Below are positions 43,001-50,308 of a stretch of DNA of 64,000 nucleotides, piece by piece. Source of the DNA: Chryseobacterium salipaludis (GTDB lineage: Bacteria; Bacteroidota; Bacteroidia; Flavobacteriales; Weeksellaceae); assembly GCF_022968825.1 (NCBI RefSeq), contig NZ_JALHKS010000002.1:62001-126000 (forward strand), written 5' to 3'. The position numbers and the translations under genes are program-made. The stretch's first letter is position 1, and every line of letters begins with the position of its first letter. The notes beneath the pieces are model-generated. The model ran no database searches. It was not told the DNA's origin and was given only the letters and a program-made list of their open reading frames with translations.

Positions 43001-43120
43001 GACAGGTGCTGCTTCGTCTACAGGCAGTTCTTCCAGAAACTCTTTCTGTGCCAGCCTCCCGGTAAGGGACGGGTCTTTCAGTTCTTGAATACTTCTGAAT
43101 TGTATTTTATTTGAAGCCAT
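40025..43120 (-). CDS. actB: Alternative complex III ActB: molybdopterin-like plus 4-cluster iron-sulphur subunit
   Basis: A 1031-residue fusion. Residues 49-55 (SRRDFLK) and a hydrophobic run to LAAC69 form the variant Tat/lipobox signal of ActB. The first about 740 residues follow the molybdopterin oxidoreductase fold; ActB is known to lack the cofactor. The C-terminal ferredoxin part has four Cys sets: CTGCGACVIACQ (about 757), CQHCNHAPCETVC (about 855), CIGTRYCANNC (about 886) and CSMC with CVNACPTGA (about 940-975), giving three 4Fe-4S and one 3Fe-4S clusters by family analogy. Between sets 1 and 2, residues 806-817 (DTNKDGKLSEEE) match a canonical EF-hand calcium loop. It forms the peripheral electron wire. 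Confidence 0.96.
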   Translation of the reverse strand: MASNKIQFRSIQELKDPSLTGRLAQKEFLEELPVDEAAPVAKKTDSGTSRRDFLKLLGFSTAAVTLAACEAPVIKTIPYVVKPHEIIPGVPNYYASTYFDGYDFASVLVKTREGRPIKIEPNPAAGTLGKTNARAQASVLSLYDNDKIKQPKLNGKDETFAKVDEFVRKGLADAQGFGKKIVLLSHSFPSPTFKKLFAEFKEQYPTAELVTYDTVPQTAALDAAQEVFGTRALPVYDLSNTKLVVSFQSDFLADTNSGSMESSYAAARKPGPNMMRHIQIESNMTMTGANADTRIKLKPSLVNKVLVEVYNGLNGGSVSKEAAGIVKELQQNGSNAVVFADGSKGAHVLANLINQKLASNAFTGKASFLREFDGARYQEFLGWMNSGQVGVLITNNVNPIYSSNKGEDFKKAVAKVPCVVAVADKKNEMYQAAKAAIPVANWLESWGDLAPQTGVYTLMQPAIQKIYKSRQIEESLLTWMAAPGEEVQNYYEYLKANASALIGNTTFNKALYNGILATSAEGGLSYAGGNAAQAVAELSNFKASDIELVLYTNTALGDGTQANNPWLQELPDPITRMTWDNYLTVSPQDAEKLGLENDLNGRMQLNGSRVNLTVNGAKLENVPVFIQPGQAEGSVGLALGYGKKDSGKVAATGINAYPLFDGTNFTVSNVQLEKTSGIHEFAGIQLQNTLMGRYEIAREVPLETFLNVKFDDELNGWNKPLEYHTIGGALPAGKVDLWDAFDDTDGPHFNLSIDLNSCTGCGACVIACQAENNVPVVGKEEMRMSRDMAWLRIDRYYTTIMPEEIDTNKDGKLSEEEAVAAGLNVAGMYGNAFSKSSGILNHPADNPDVIFQPVMCQHCNHAPCETVCPVAATSHGRQGQNQMAYNRCIGTRYCANNCPYKVRRFNWFTYNLNDKFDFNQNNDLGRMVLNPDVVTRTRGVMEKCSMCIQMTQNVILEAKKEGRVVKDGEFSTACVNACPTGAMTFGDMNDKGSAVRALFSDNRRYTLLEEIGTKPNVFYHTKVRNRKETNV
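40670..40705 (-). other. EF-hand-like calcium loop within actB
   Basis: Twelve codons give D-T-N-K-D-G-K-L-S-E-E-E, with acidic or amide residues at loop positions 1, 3, 5, 9 (Ser) and 12, Gly at 6 and Leu at 8. This fits the EF-hand consensus. The loop sits in the variable linker between the first and second iron-sulphur motifs. Confidence 0.6.
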
Positions 43121-43141
43121 TGATACTTCTAATTTTTATTA

Positions 43142-44515
43142 TTAATAGTGACATTTACCACACTCCAGACCACCGATGGCGTCTACTGTAATCTTCGCGC
43201 CGGAACCGTACTGCTTTTTCAGCTTATCGTGCAGGTTCTTGAAGTACTCTTTATTGTAGCCGTTCTCCATATCAACTTCCGTTGTTCTGTGGCATTCAAT
43301 ACACCAGCCCATGGTGAAGTCGTTGGCCATCTGTACCACATTCATGGTGTCAATCTGACCGTGGCAAGCTTTACAAACCACATCAATCTTCGCATCAGGA
43401 TTTTTCTTGTTGTGTGAATTCAGGATCGCCTGTTCACCGGCCACTACGTGCTGCGCGTGGTTAAAGTAAACAAAGTCCGGCATATTGTGAATTCTAACCC
43501 ATTCCACCGGCTGTGTTTTGCCCGTGTACTGTTGTTTTTCCGGATCCCATCCTGCTGCTGCGTAGATTTTCTGGATCTCACCATCATAGAACGCTTTGTC
43601 TTTGCCCGGCTCCATGTATTTCCCGTTGTACTCGGAAATATTACGGTGACAGTTCATACAAACATTCAGCGAAGGGATCTCGGAAACCTTTCCGTATTTC
43701 GCGGAAGAGTGACACAACTGACAGTCGATTTTATTTTCACCGGCGTGAATTTTATGTGAGAAATAGATAGGCTGCTCCGGCTTGTACCCTTTGTACACGC
43801 CAATCCACATTAGGCTGTTCCAAAGGCCGTAGGCTGCAAAGATACCCAGAACCACCAGCAAGCCTTTCCCTACCACGCTGTATTTACGGTAGATATCTGC
43901 AAAAGATACGGCGCTTTCCTCGCGGGCACCAGCCAGCTCATCTGCCTGCTGCAGTTTCACGAGGGTACGCAGCTTAATCAGCAGCCACACCAGCAATCCG
44001 CCAATGGCCAGCAGGGAAATAAGAATGATTTTGGAGTTCATGGATTCCTGCTTGATCGCTTCCAGTGACGCAGGTGTATGTTCCGTGTCTGCACCCGCTG
44101 CAGCGCTTCCGGCACCAGCAGCCGGCTCCGCAACAGGAGGATTGGTGGTATATTCCAGGATGTCATCGATCTCCTGATCAGACAGGTTAGGAAATGCTAA
44201 CATCTCCACTTGGTTGAATTTCTCGAAGACTTCGTTTGCGTACTTATCTCCGGAGGCACGCAGTTCTTTGTTATTCTTGATCCACTTGTGCAGCCAGTCT
44301 GTTTCCAGATTCTGTTCTGTTTTCAGCCGTTCTACTACGCCCCCGAGTGGCGGACCGATAAGTTGCTTGTCCAACGCGTGACAGGCGGCACAGTCTGCTT
44401 TAAAAAGCTTTTCACCGTTTTTGGCATCTCCCTGAGCGTAAATAGAAGCACTGGTCGACAGCAATAGCCCTATTGCAATAAGACAGTTCTTGTAATGCTT
44501 TCTCCAACTAATCAT
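43142..44515 (-). CDS. actA: Alternative complex III ActA fused to an N-terminal monohaem cytochrome c (hexahaem)
   Basis: A 457-residue protein, first gene of the operon. A signal peptide (about 1-27, ending SIYAQ) leads to a monohaem cytochrome c domain with CAACH at 42-46 and LAFPNLSDQEIDDILEY. After an Ala/Gly-rich linker come two hydrophobic helices (IILISLLAIGGLLVWLLIKL; LLVVLGIFAAYGLWNSLMW). The ActA pentahaem part then shows CQLCH, CMNCH, CKACH, CIECH and a last CGKCH at 452-456. Six CxxCH motifs in total. The extra haem domain is an addition to the basic pentahaem ActA. It carries electrons between ActB and cytochrome c. A TATTTTTG element lies about 50 bases upstream. Confidence 0.94.
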   Translation of the reverse strand: MISWRKHYKNCLIAIGLLLSTSASIYAQGDAKNGEKLFKADCAACHALDKQLIGPPLGGVVERLKTEQNLETDWLHKWIKNNKELRASGDKYANEVFEKFNQVEMLAFPNLSDQEIDDILEYTTNPPVAEPAAGAGSAAAGADTEHTPASLEAIKQESMNSKIILISLLAIGGLLVWLLIKLRTLVKLQQADELAGAREESAVSFADIYRKYSVVGKGLLVVLGIFAAYGLWNSLMWIGVYKGYKPEQPIYFSHKIHAGENKIDCQLCHSSAKYGKVSEIPSLNVCMNCHRNISEYNGKYMEPGKDKAFYDGEIQKIYAAAGWDPEKQQYTGKTQPVEWVRIHNMPDFVYFNHAQHVVAGEQAILNSHNKKNPDAKIDVVCKACHGQIDTMNVVQMANDFTMGWCIECHRTTEVDMENGYNKEYFKNLHDKLKKQYGSGAKITVDAIGGLECGKCHY

Positions 44516-44564
44516 TTAATAAATCTTGGGTTAGTAAATTGTATTGAGTTTACTTTCAATTTGG

Positions 44565-44572
44565 CAAAAATA
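44565..44572 (-). promoter_or_regulatory. TAnnTTTG promoter element for the act operon
   Basis: On the minus strand this reads TATTTTTG, a full -7 match, 50 bases before the actA ATG. A well-spaced -33 TTG is not evident. Confidence 0.55.
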
Positions 44573-44676
44573 AGACTTTTAACACAAATTAACAGCAGAT
44601 AGCGCGAGGCGGCGCCGAATGAGGTTAATTTGTAACTGTTCTAAATAGCACTTTTCGGTATCATTTTTATTTGTTT

Positions 44677-44684
44677 TAAATTTG
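44677..44684 (+). promoter_or_regulatory. TAnnTTTG promoter element for the SPOR gene
   Basis: TAAATTTG matches the -7 consensus and ends 15 bases before the ATG at 44700; its TTG is an in-frame but unlikely start. Confidence 0.55.
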
Positions 44685-44699
44685 CCTAAAATTTACCTA

Positions 44700-45227
44700 A
44701 TGAAGATTTCAGCGTTATTTGCTCTCCTTGTTTTTACTCTTTTCAACAGCCGTGCAGCAGCACAACAGGTAGTCGTAAGTGACACCCTGTCCGGCACTCC
44801 CCTAACGATGATGATGGATGCCAAGGTAAACAGCCTGATGGCAGATATTGAAAATAAATGCAGCCGCGAAAATGAGCGCTCAGCAAGCAATGATGATTAC
44901 CGCGCAACGCCGGCACGGCCCTCGGTACCGGAACGCGAACTCACACAAGCTGAGATCTGCCGGCGCAATCCGCGGATTATGGGTTATAAAATCCAGGTAG
45001 CGGTGGTGAAAAGCAATGAAGAAGCACGACAGATTGGCGCGAGCTTCCGCCGCAAGTTTCCAAGCATGAAAGTGGAAATCGACGCCTCCCTTCGTCCCAA
45101 CTATAAAGTACTGGCAGGAAGTTATTTAACCAAGCAAAGTGCCGCCGGTGACCTTTCCCGGGTACGCCAGCAGTTCAATGGTGCGATCTCTGTTCAGTAC
45201 CGCGTTTTCTGTGCGGAAGCGAAATAA
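44700..45227 (+). CDS. Exported SPOR-domain protein
   Basis: A 175-residue secreted or periplasmic protein. The signal peptide is about 1-21 (MKISALFALLVFTLFNSRAA, then QQ). A charged low-complexity linker leads to a C-terminal SPOR-like domain from about residue 100: GYKIQVAVVKSNEEARQIGA, FRRKFPSMKVEID, PNYKVLAGSYLTKQSAAGDL. SPOR domains bind peptidoglycan stripped of stem peptides at division sites. A cell-wall-associated role is therefore likely. It is divergent from the act operon, with its own promoter, and converges on the two-component system across a strong hairpin. Confidence 0.8.
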   Translation: MKISALFALLVFTLFNSRAAAQQVVVSDTLSGTPLTMMMDAKVNSLMADIENKCSRENERSASNDDYRATPARPSVPERELTQAEICRRNPRIMGYKIQVAVVKSNEEARQIGASFRRKFPSMKVEIDASLRPNYKVLAGSYLTKQSAAGDLSRVRQQFNGAISVQYRVFCAEAK

Positions 45228-45249
45228 GATCAATAACGCTACAACATAA

Positions 45250-45282
45250 AACCGGCGCGGAAACTTTGTTTCCGCGCCGGTT
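45250..45282. terminator. Strong hairpin between the SPOR gene and the response regulator
   Basis: AACCGGCGCGGAAAC and GTTTCCGCGCCGGTT form a perfect 15-bp stem with a TTT loop. The following T-run is short and interrupted, so termination may rely on stem strength. It can serve both convergent genes. Confidence 0.75.
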
Positions 45283-45307
45283 CATTTTTATAAACAATGG
45301 CTCGCCA

Positions 45308-45994
45308 TTAATTCTTTACTAACAACCGGAAGCCTTCTCCGTGCACGTTGATGATTTCCAGGCCATCATCTTCTTTCAATAGTTTCCGAAGTTTAGCGAT
45401 ATATACATCCATACTTCTTGCGGTGAAATAATTTTCCTTTTTCCAGATTTTGCGCAGGGCCAGATCGCGCGGCATGAAATCGTTCCGGTGCAGGCACAGC
45501 AATTTCAGCAGTTCGTTTTCCTTTGGTGACAGTTTGTATTCTGTATCGTTCACCCGAAGCTGACGCAGCATACTGTCAAAATAAATATTACTGATTTTGA
45601 ACTGTTCCTGCTCGCTGTCTTCCAGCACGGCGCTGCGCTGCAGGATGGCTTTAATTTTATACAAAAGCAGTTCGGTATCAAAAGGTTTGGTAATATAATC
45701 ATCGGCGCCCAGCTGATAGCCTTTCAGAATATCTTCGCGCATGTTCCGCGCGGTGAGAAAGATAATCGGGATATTACGGTCAATGCGTTTTACATCTTCC
45801 GCCAGGCTGAACCCGTCTTTTTTAGGCATCATCACATCGAAGATACAGATGTCGTATTCATTCTCGGTGAATTCCTTCAAGCCCTGTTCGCCATCAGTTG
45901 CGAGCGTTACCTCAAAATTATTGATGGTTAAATAATCCTTCAGCACGGCACCAAAACTCTGGTCGTCTTCTACTAATAAGATTCTGTTGCTCAT
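45308..45994 (-). CDS. OmpR-family response regulator
   Basis: A 228-residue two-domain regulator. Receiver at about 1-120: acidic pocket LLVEDDQSFG, phosphorylated Asp in CIFDVMMPKKDGF, Thr in IIFLTARN and Lys in DDYITKPFD. The winged-helix DNA-binding domain is at about 130-228 (LSPKENELLKLLCLHRNDFM, FTARSMDVYIAKLRKLL). It resembles RprY of Bacteroides in organisation, but orthology is not tested. It follows its histidine kinase gene by 45 bases. Target genes are unknown. Confidence 0.94.
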   Translation of the reverse strand: MSNRILLVEDDQSFGAVLKDYLTINNFEVTLATDGEQGLKEFTENEYDICIFDVMMPKKDGFSLAEDVKRIDRNIPIIFLTARNMREDILKGYQLGADDYITKPFDTELLLYKIKAILQRSAVLEDSEQEQFKISNIYFDSMLRQLRVNDTEYKLSPKENELLKLLCLHRNDFMPRDLALRKIWKKENYFTARSMDVYIAKLRKLLKEDDGLEIINVHGEGFRLLVKN

Positions 45995-46039
45995 AATTTT
46001 GTTTTTTTTAATTTTTACATTTTTTTATTCAGCACCGTC

Positions 46040-47587
46040 TTAAGCCATCGGGAGCTTAATGGTAAAGGTGCTGCCTTTTCCCTTTTGCGAGTCCACCAGG
46101 ATTTGTCCTTTGTGCAACTCGATGATTTTCTTCACATAGGTGAGGCCCAGCCCCTGCCCTTTTACATTGTGAATATTACCGGTTTCTTCGCGGAAAAATT
46201 TTTCGAAGATTCGGTTTTTATTATCCGTTTCCATTCCCGTACCCTTGTCAGCAATTTCAATAACATACCAATTGCCTTCGTTGCGAGTAGTTACTTTGAT
46301 TTGTGGCGCTTCGGGAGAGTATTTATTGGCGTTGTCTAAAAGATTAATCAGCGCATTGGAAAGATGGAATTCATCTACTTTAAATCTGTACTTTTCCGCA
46401 TTAAACTGCTGGGTTAAAGTACCATCGCGCTGCTCAACGATCAGGCCGAATGATTCTGTAATCTCCTGAATAAGTTCGCGCACATTGATTTCCTTTAAAA
46501 ATAATACGACTTCGTTACGCTCCAGTTTAGACATGTTGAGCACGTTTTCCACCTGCTTTTTCATCCGGAGATTTTCCTGACGAATTAAACTTGAATAATA
46601 TTTTACCTTGTCCGGATTGGTGGCAATTTTATCATTGGCCAGAGAATCGGTCGCGACTGATATGGTGGCCAGCGGCGTTTTAAACTCGTGCGACATGTTA
46701 TTGATGAAGTCCGTTTTCACATCAGCAATTTTTTTCTGGCGCATCATATAATTGATGGAGATAATATAAATCCCTAAAATCGTCAGCAGCGACATAAAGG
46801 TTCCCAGCAGCATGGGCAGGTTATTCTTCGCCAGGGAATAATCCTTTCGCGGAAAAACAAGCGCCAGCGTGTAAAGTGTGCGGTCTTTGCTGTCCAGAAA
46901 AAGCGGATAGGTATAATTATCGCGGTCTTTTTGTTCAGAGAAGGTAGTATCTGCAATGGCAGTCACTTTATTGTCTTTGTTCATCACCGCAAAACCGAAT
47001 TTGGTGTCCAGTCCGTTCAGTTTCAGTTCGCGCGCTAAAACGGAATCGAGCGTTTTCCGGTCGACCCTTTTTTCAATCGGCAGGTTGGTGGCATTCAGTT
47101 TGGCAAATTCACGCAGCGCATAGGTATTATTGCTGATGTCTTTGCTCAGCTGTGGGGTCAGCAACTCGGAAGTGTTCGGTGCTTTCCTGAACTTAAGAAT
47201 CCCTTCGTCAGTGTACAACTTCGTGGTCATCAGGCTGTCTCCCTGCTGAGAGATCGGAATATTCTGGCTTTCGATAATACTTTTCTGAAATATTATAGTG
47301 GTACGGTCCGCCGAGTCCACATTGGATTGAATGTACGTTTGTGTGGGTTTATCACTGCTGTCAACAATTGTTTTGGTGAAAGCCTTTAAATCACCGTTCT
47401 GATATTTATCTACTTCCAGTTCCTGAACCTTCCGGGAGGAGGATTCCATGGCCGCATACACCTTATTGGTAAAATCCTGATTCAGCGCACTGTAAAGTTC
47501 CCGCAACCAGTAGAGTTGCAGTGAAACGAAAACAACCATGGAAATGGTCATCAGTACGGAGATAAAAGGAATGAATCTGTTATTCAT
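46040..47587 (-). CDS. Membrane sensor histidine kinase
   Basis: A 515-residue kinase. First membrane helix at about 7-28 (FISVLMTISMVVFVSLQLYW), then a periplasmic sensor of about 230 residues, with no recognisable named domain, and a second helix (LPMLLGTFMSLLTILGIYII). The phosphoacceptor His is in FINNMSHEFKTPLATISVA. The ATPase has the N box NALINLLDNANKYS, G1 IADKGTGMETDN and G2 GQGLGLTYVKKIIELHKG. It pairs with the response regulator downstream, an RprX/RprY-like arrangement. The signal sensed is unknown. There is no perfect TAnnTTTG in the 200 bases upstream. Confidence 0.94.
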   Translation of the reverse strand: MNNRFIPFISVLMTISMVVFVSLQLYWLRELYSALNQDFTNKVYAAMESSSRKVQELEVDKYQNGDLKAFTKTIVDSSDKPTQTYIQSNVDSADRTTIIFQKSIIESQNIPISQQGDSLMTTKLYTDEGILKFRKAPNTSELLTPQLSKDISNNTYALREFAKLNATNLPIEKRVDRKTLDSVLARELKLNGLDTKFGFAVMNKDNKVTAIADTTFSEQKDRDNYTYPLFLDSKDRTLYTLALVFPRKDYSLAKNNLPMLLGTFMSLLTILGIYIISINYMMRQKKIADVKTDFINNMSHEFKTPLATISVATDSLANDKIATNPDKVKYYSSLIRQENLRMKKQVENVLNMSKLERNEVVLFLKEINVRELIQEITESFGLIVEQRDGTLTQQFNAEKYRFKVDEFHLSNALINLLDNANKYSPEAPQIKVTTRNEGNWYVIEIADKGTGMETDNKNRIFEKFFREETGNIHNVKGQGLGLTYVKKIIELHKGQILVDSQKGKGSTFTIKLPMA

Positions 47588-47742
47588 CAGTTATTTTTAA
47601 ATCAACTGTTAAAATTACTCTTTTTAAGATTATTGAAACAAAAAAAAGTTAAGTTTATTGTATGGGTTTTCTTAAAACGTTTTGTTTTAACATTTTAAAT
47701 ATAAACACGAGGCATTGCAAGAAATCAGCCATTGCGGGATAT

Positions 47743-47770
47743 AAAAAAACCTCACCGTGCGGCAAGGTTT
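47743..47770 (-). terminator. Terminator of the oligopeptidase/117-aa gene pair (leftward)
   Basis: AAACCT and AGGTTT with an inner CCG/CGG pairing form an interrupted stem. On the minus strand it is followed by seven T. It lies 26 bases after the 117-aa gene stop. Confidence 0.7.
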
Positions 47771-47795
47771 AAAAATGATGGTTTGCGAAAGGCTT

Positions 47796-48149
47796 TTAGT
47801 TAAATAAATCTTCATCAATAAAGTATTGAATGATTGCCTTTTTCATCAGAAGCTGCTGCTCATTAGGTTTAAGCTCCGGCAAAGTATCCAGCACCTCGAA
47901 ATGCGGATAGCCTTCCTCATCGTAATGCGAAAACTTATAATATCCGAAAGGCTCCAGCAAGCGGCACACGGCAATATGCAAGAGATTCAGCTTATCGTCC
48001 TTGGTGTACTTCTGCGCACCGCTGCCCAATTCCTGCACGCCAATCAGGAAAAGCAGGGTATCAATCGGCGGATGGGCTTCGGTTTCAAAATGTGTTACAA
48101 AGAACTGCTCTACTTCTGCCCACAGTTCTCCCTCTGTTTTATTATTCAT
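47796..48149 (-). CDS. Conserved-looking hypothetical protein, 117 aa, coupled to oligopeptidase B
   Basis: A small acidic soluble protein that I cannot name. No signal peptide or membrane helix. Patterned, apparently folded sequence: ELWAEVEQFFVTHFETEAHP, IDTLLFLIGVQELGSGAQKY, LNLLHIAVCRLLEPFGYYKF, YDEEGYPHFEVLDTLPEL and a helical C-terminus QQLLMKKAIIQYFIDEDLF. Its ATG lies eight bases inside the 3' end of the oligopeptidase gene, so translation is probably coupled. A shared terminator follows. The position suggests a linked cellular role, but none can be assigned. Confidence 0.75.
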   Translation of the reverse strand: MNNKTEGELWAEVEQFFVTHFETEAHPPIDTLLFLIGVQELGSGAQKYTKDDKLNLLHIAVCRLLEPFGYYKFSHYDEEGYPHFEVLDTLPELKPNEQQLLMKKAIIQYFIDEDLFN

Positions 48150-50211
48150 ATTTATTTTCTAATTTAAGCAGAAACGCATATTCCAGCGCATCCTCTTTCA
48201 ATGATTCAAATCTGCCGCTCGCGCCGCCGTGGCCGGAACTCATATCGGTGCGGAACAACAGCAGATTATTGTCTGTTTTCAGCTCACGCAGTTTCGCCAC
48301 CCATTTCGCAGGTTCCCAGTACTGTACCTGCGAATCGTGCAGACCGGTGGTTACCAGCAGATGCGGATACTCCACGCTTTGCACATTATCATACGGTGAG
48401 TAGGATTTTATGTAATGGTAATATTCCTCATGTTTTGGATTACCCCACTCATCGAATTCACCGGTGGTCAGCGGGATTGTTTCATCCAGCATGGTAGTGA
48501 CCACATCCACGAAAGGTACCTGGGCCACGACCCCATTAAACAGGGAAGGCTCCATATTCATCACAGCGCCTACCAGCAGGCCACCGGCACTGCCGCCCAT
48601 GGCATATAAATGTGGTGAGGAGGTATAGTTGTTCTGTACCAGGAATTTAGCCGCATCAATAAAATCAAAGAAGGTGTTTTTCTTTTGCAGCATTTTACCG
48701 TCTTCATACCAGTCACGACCCAGATATTCTCCGCCGCGGATGTGCGCAATTGCATACACGAAACCACGATTCAGCAGGGAAAGCCGTACGCTGGAAAAGC
48801 TGGCGTCTACCGTATGGCCATAGCTTCCATAACCGTACAGCAATAAAGGCGTATCAGCCGACAGTTGTGTATCTTTATGGTACACCAAAGAAACCGGAAC
48901 TGATTTTCCGTCCCGCGCCGGCGCCCAGACACGTTCCGAAACATAATTGGACGGTGCAAAGCCCGGTTCCAGCACTTCCTGTTCTTTAAGCAGCGTGCGT
49001 TCATGGGTTTTCATGTTAAATTCATACGTGCAGCTTGGCTGGGTAAGCGATGTATAGCCATAGCGCAAAACATCTGTCTCAAATTCCAGGTTCAGACCGA
49101 TGTACGCTGTATACGCGGGATCCGAGAAAGGAAGGTAAAACAAAGCTTTCTGCGCATAATCGGTAATGCAGATATGCAGTAACCCTTCGCGGCGTTCCTC
49201 CAGAACCAGATAATCCTTAAATATTTCAAAACCTTCCAGCAGAACTTCTTCGCGGTGCGGCACAAGATCTTTCCAATGCTCAATACCCGGTTGCGCCACA
49301 GGTGTTGTCACGATTTTAAAATTGGTTGCGTCATCCGCATTGGTAATGATATAAAACTGATCCTGATAATGCTCCACCGCATATTCCAGGTCTTCCATGC
49401 GCGGCTGAATGACAGTCCACGGCGCAAACACATCGCTTGCCGGAATAAAACGGTGCTCATCTGAAACCGTACTGGAACTGGCGATGAAAATATATTCCAG
49501 TGACTTGGTTTTAAAAACATTTACATCAAACGCTTCATCTTCTTCATGAAACACGAGCACATCCTGCGAGGAATCTGTACCCAATTGATGCAGATACACC
49601 TGAAAAGCGCGGAGATTATCATCTTTTCTAATGTAATATACATGCTCATTATCATTAGCCCAAACCACTTTACCGGTTGTGTTGGCAATCTGATCCTGCA
49701 GCAATTCCCCGGTTTCCAGATCTTTAAAATACACCGTGTAAATACGACGGCCCAGCACATCTGTACTGTAAGACATCAGTTTATTGTTGGGTGATACCGC
49801 CAAACTTCCCACTTCAAAAAATTCATGGTGCTGCGCCGGGATATTGGCATCCAGCAGCAGCTCCTCGGCAGCTTCCAGCGAAAGATATTTTCTGGTAAAC
49901 AGCGGATGTTCTCTTCCCTGTTCATAGCGCACGATGTACCAGTATTTATTAAAGAAATAGGGCAGCGAAGAATCGTCTTCCCGGTAGCGCGCTTTCATTT
50001 CTGCAAAGAGTTTTTCCTGCAAAGTTTCGGTATCCTGCATCATCGCGTCCACATAACTGTTTTCTGCCTGCAGATAGGCGGTTACCGCCGGATTGTCGCG
50101 CTCATTAATCCAGAAATAGGAATCAGTGCGTATGTCGCCATGGGTTTGCAGTTCTTTTGGAATCTTCTGCGCCATGGGAGGCTGGTGTACTGGTGTACTA
50201 TCTTTAATCAT
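48142..50211 (-). CDS. Oligopeptidase B-like serine peptidase (S9A family)
   Basis: A 689-residue cytoplasmic-looking peptidase (no signal peptide) of normal oligopeptidase B length. The N-terminal part begins PPMAQKIPKELQTHGDIRTD and SYFWINERDNP, followed by a seven-blade beta-propeller (about 75-410). The C-terminal alpha/beta hydrolase has the nucleophile Ser in MGGSAGGLLVGAVMN, the catalytic Asp in TTGLHDSQVQYWEP and the catalytic His in SSGHGGASGRF. Known family members cut after basic residues in short peptides. It is the first gene of a two-gene leftward unit. Confidence 0.93.
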   Translation of the reverse strand: MIKDSTPVHQPPMAQKIPKELQTHGDIRTDSYFWINERDNPAVTAYLQAENSYVDAMMQDTETLQEKLFAEMKARYREDDSSLPYFFNKYWYIVRYEQGREHPLFTRKYLSLEAAEELLLDANIPAQHHEFFEVGSLAVSPNNKLMSYSTDVLGRRIYTVYFKDLETGELLQDQIANTTGKVVWANDNEHVYYIRKDDNLRAFQVYLHQLGTDSSQDVLVFHEEDEAFDVNVFKTKSLEYIFIASSSTVSDEHRFIPASDVFAPWTVIQPRMEDLEYAVEHYQDQFYIITNADDATNFKIVTTPVAQPGIEHWKDLVPHREEVLLEGFEIFKDYLVLEERREGLLHICITDYAQKALFYLPFSDPAYTAYIGLNLEFETDVLRYGYTSLTQPSCTYEFNMKTHERTLLKEQEVLEPGFAPSNYVSERVWAPARDGKSVPVSLVYHKDTQLSADTPLLLYGYGSYGHTVDASFSSVRLSLLNRGFVYAIAHIRGGEYLGRDWYEDGKMLQKKNTFFDFIDAAKFLVQNNYTSSPHLYAMGGSAGGLLVGAVMNMEPSLFNGVVAQVPFVDVVTTMLDETIPLTTGEFDEWGNPKHEEYYHYIKSYSPYDNVQSVEYPHLLVTTGLHDSQVQYWEPAKWVAKLRELKTDNNLLLFRTDMSSGHGGASGRFESLKEDALEYAFLLKLENKYE

Positions 50212-50232
50212 TATGTTATAAAGGTATGTTAT

Positions 50233-50272
50233 AAAAATAAAAACCGTCTTTCCTAGGAGAAAAGGCGGTTTT
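50233..50272 (-). terminator. Terminator of the hemD-like/DUF4271 unit (leftward)
   Basis: AAAACCG at 50240-50246 pairs with CGGTTTT at 50266-50272, with a second interrupted pairing inside. A T-rich run follows on the minus strand. Confidence 0.68.
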
Positions 50273-50308
50273 CAGGTTATTATAAAATTCGTAAAAATAA
50301 GTCCTGGT

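Noticed and set aside
40025-43120. ActB read as an active molybdenum oxidoreductase
   Set aside because: The fold resembles that family, but the gene lies in an act operon and ActB proteins are known not to bind molybdopterin; no cofactor-specific Cys or Ser ligand motif was evident.
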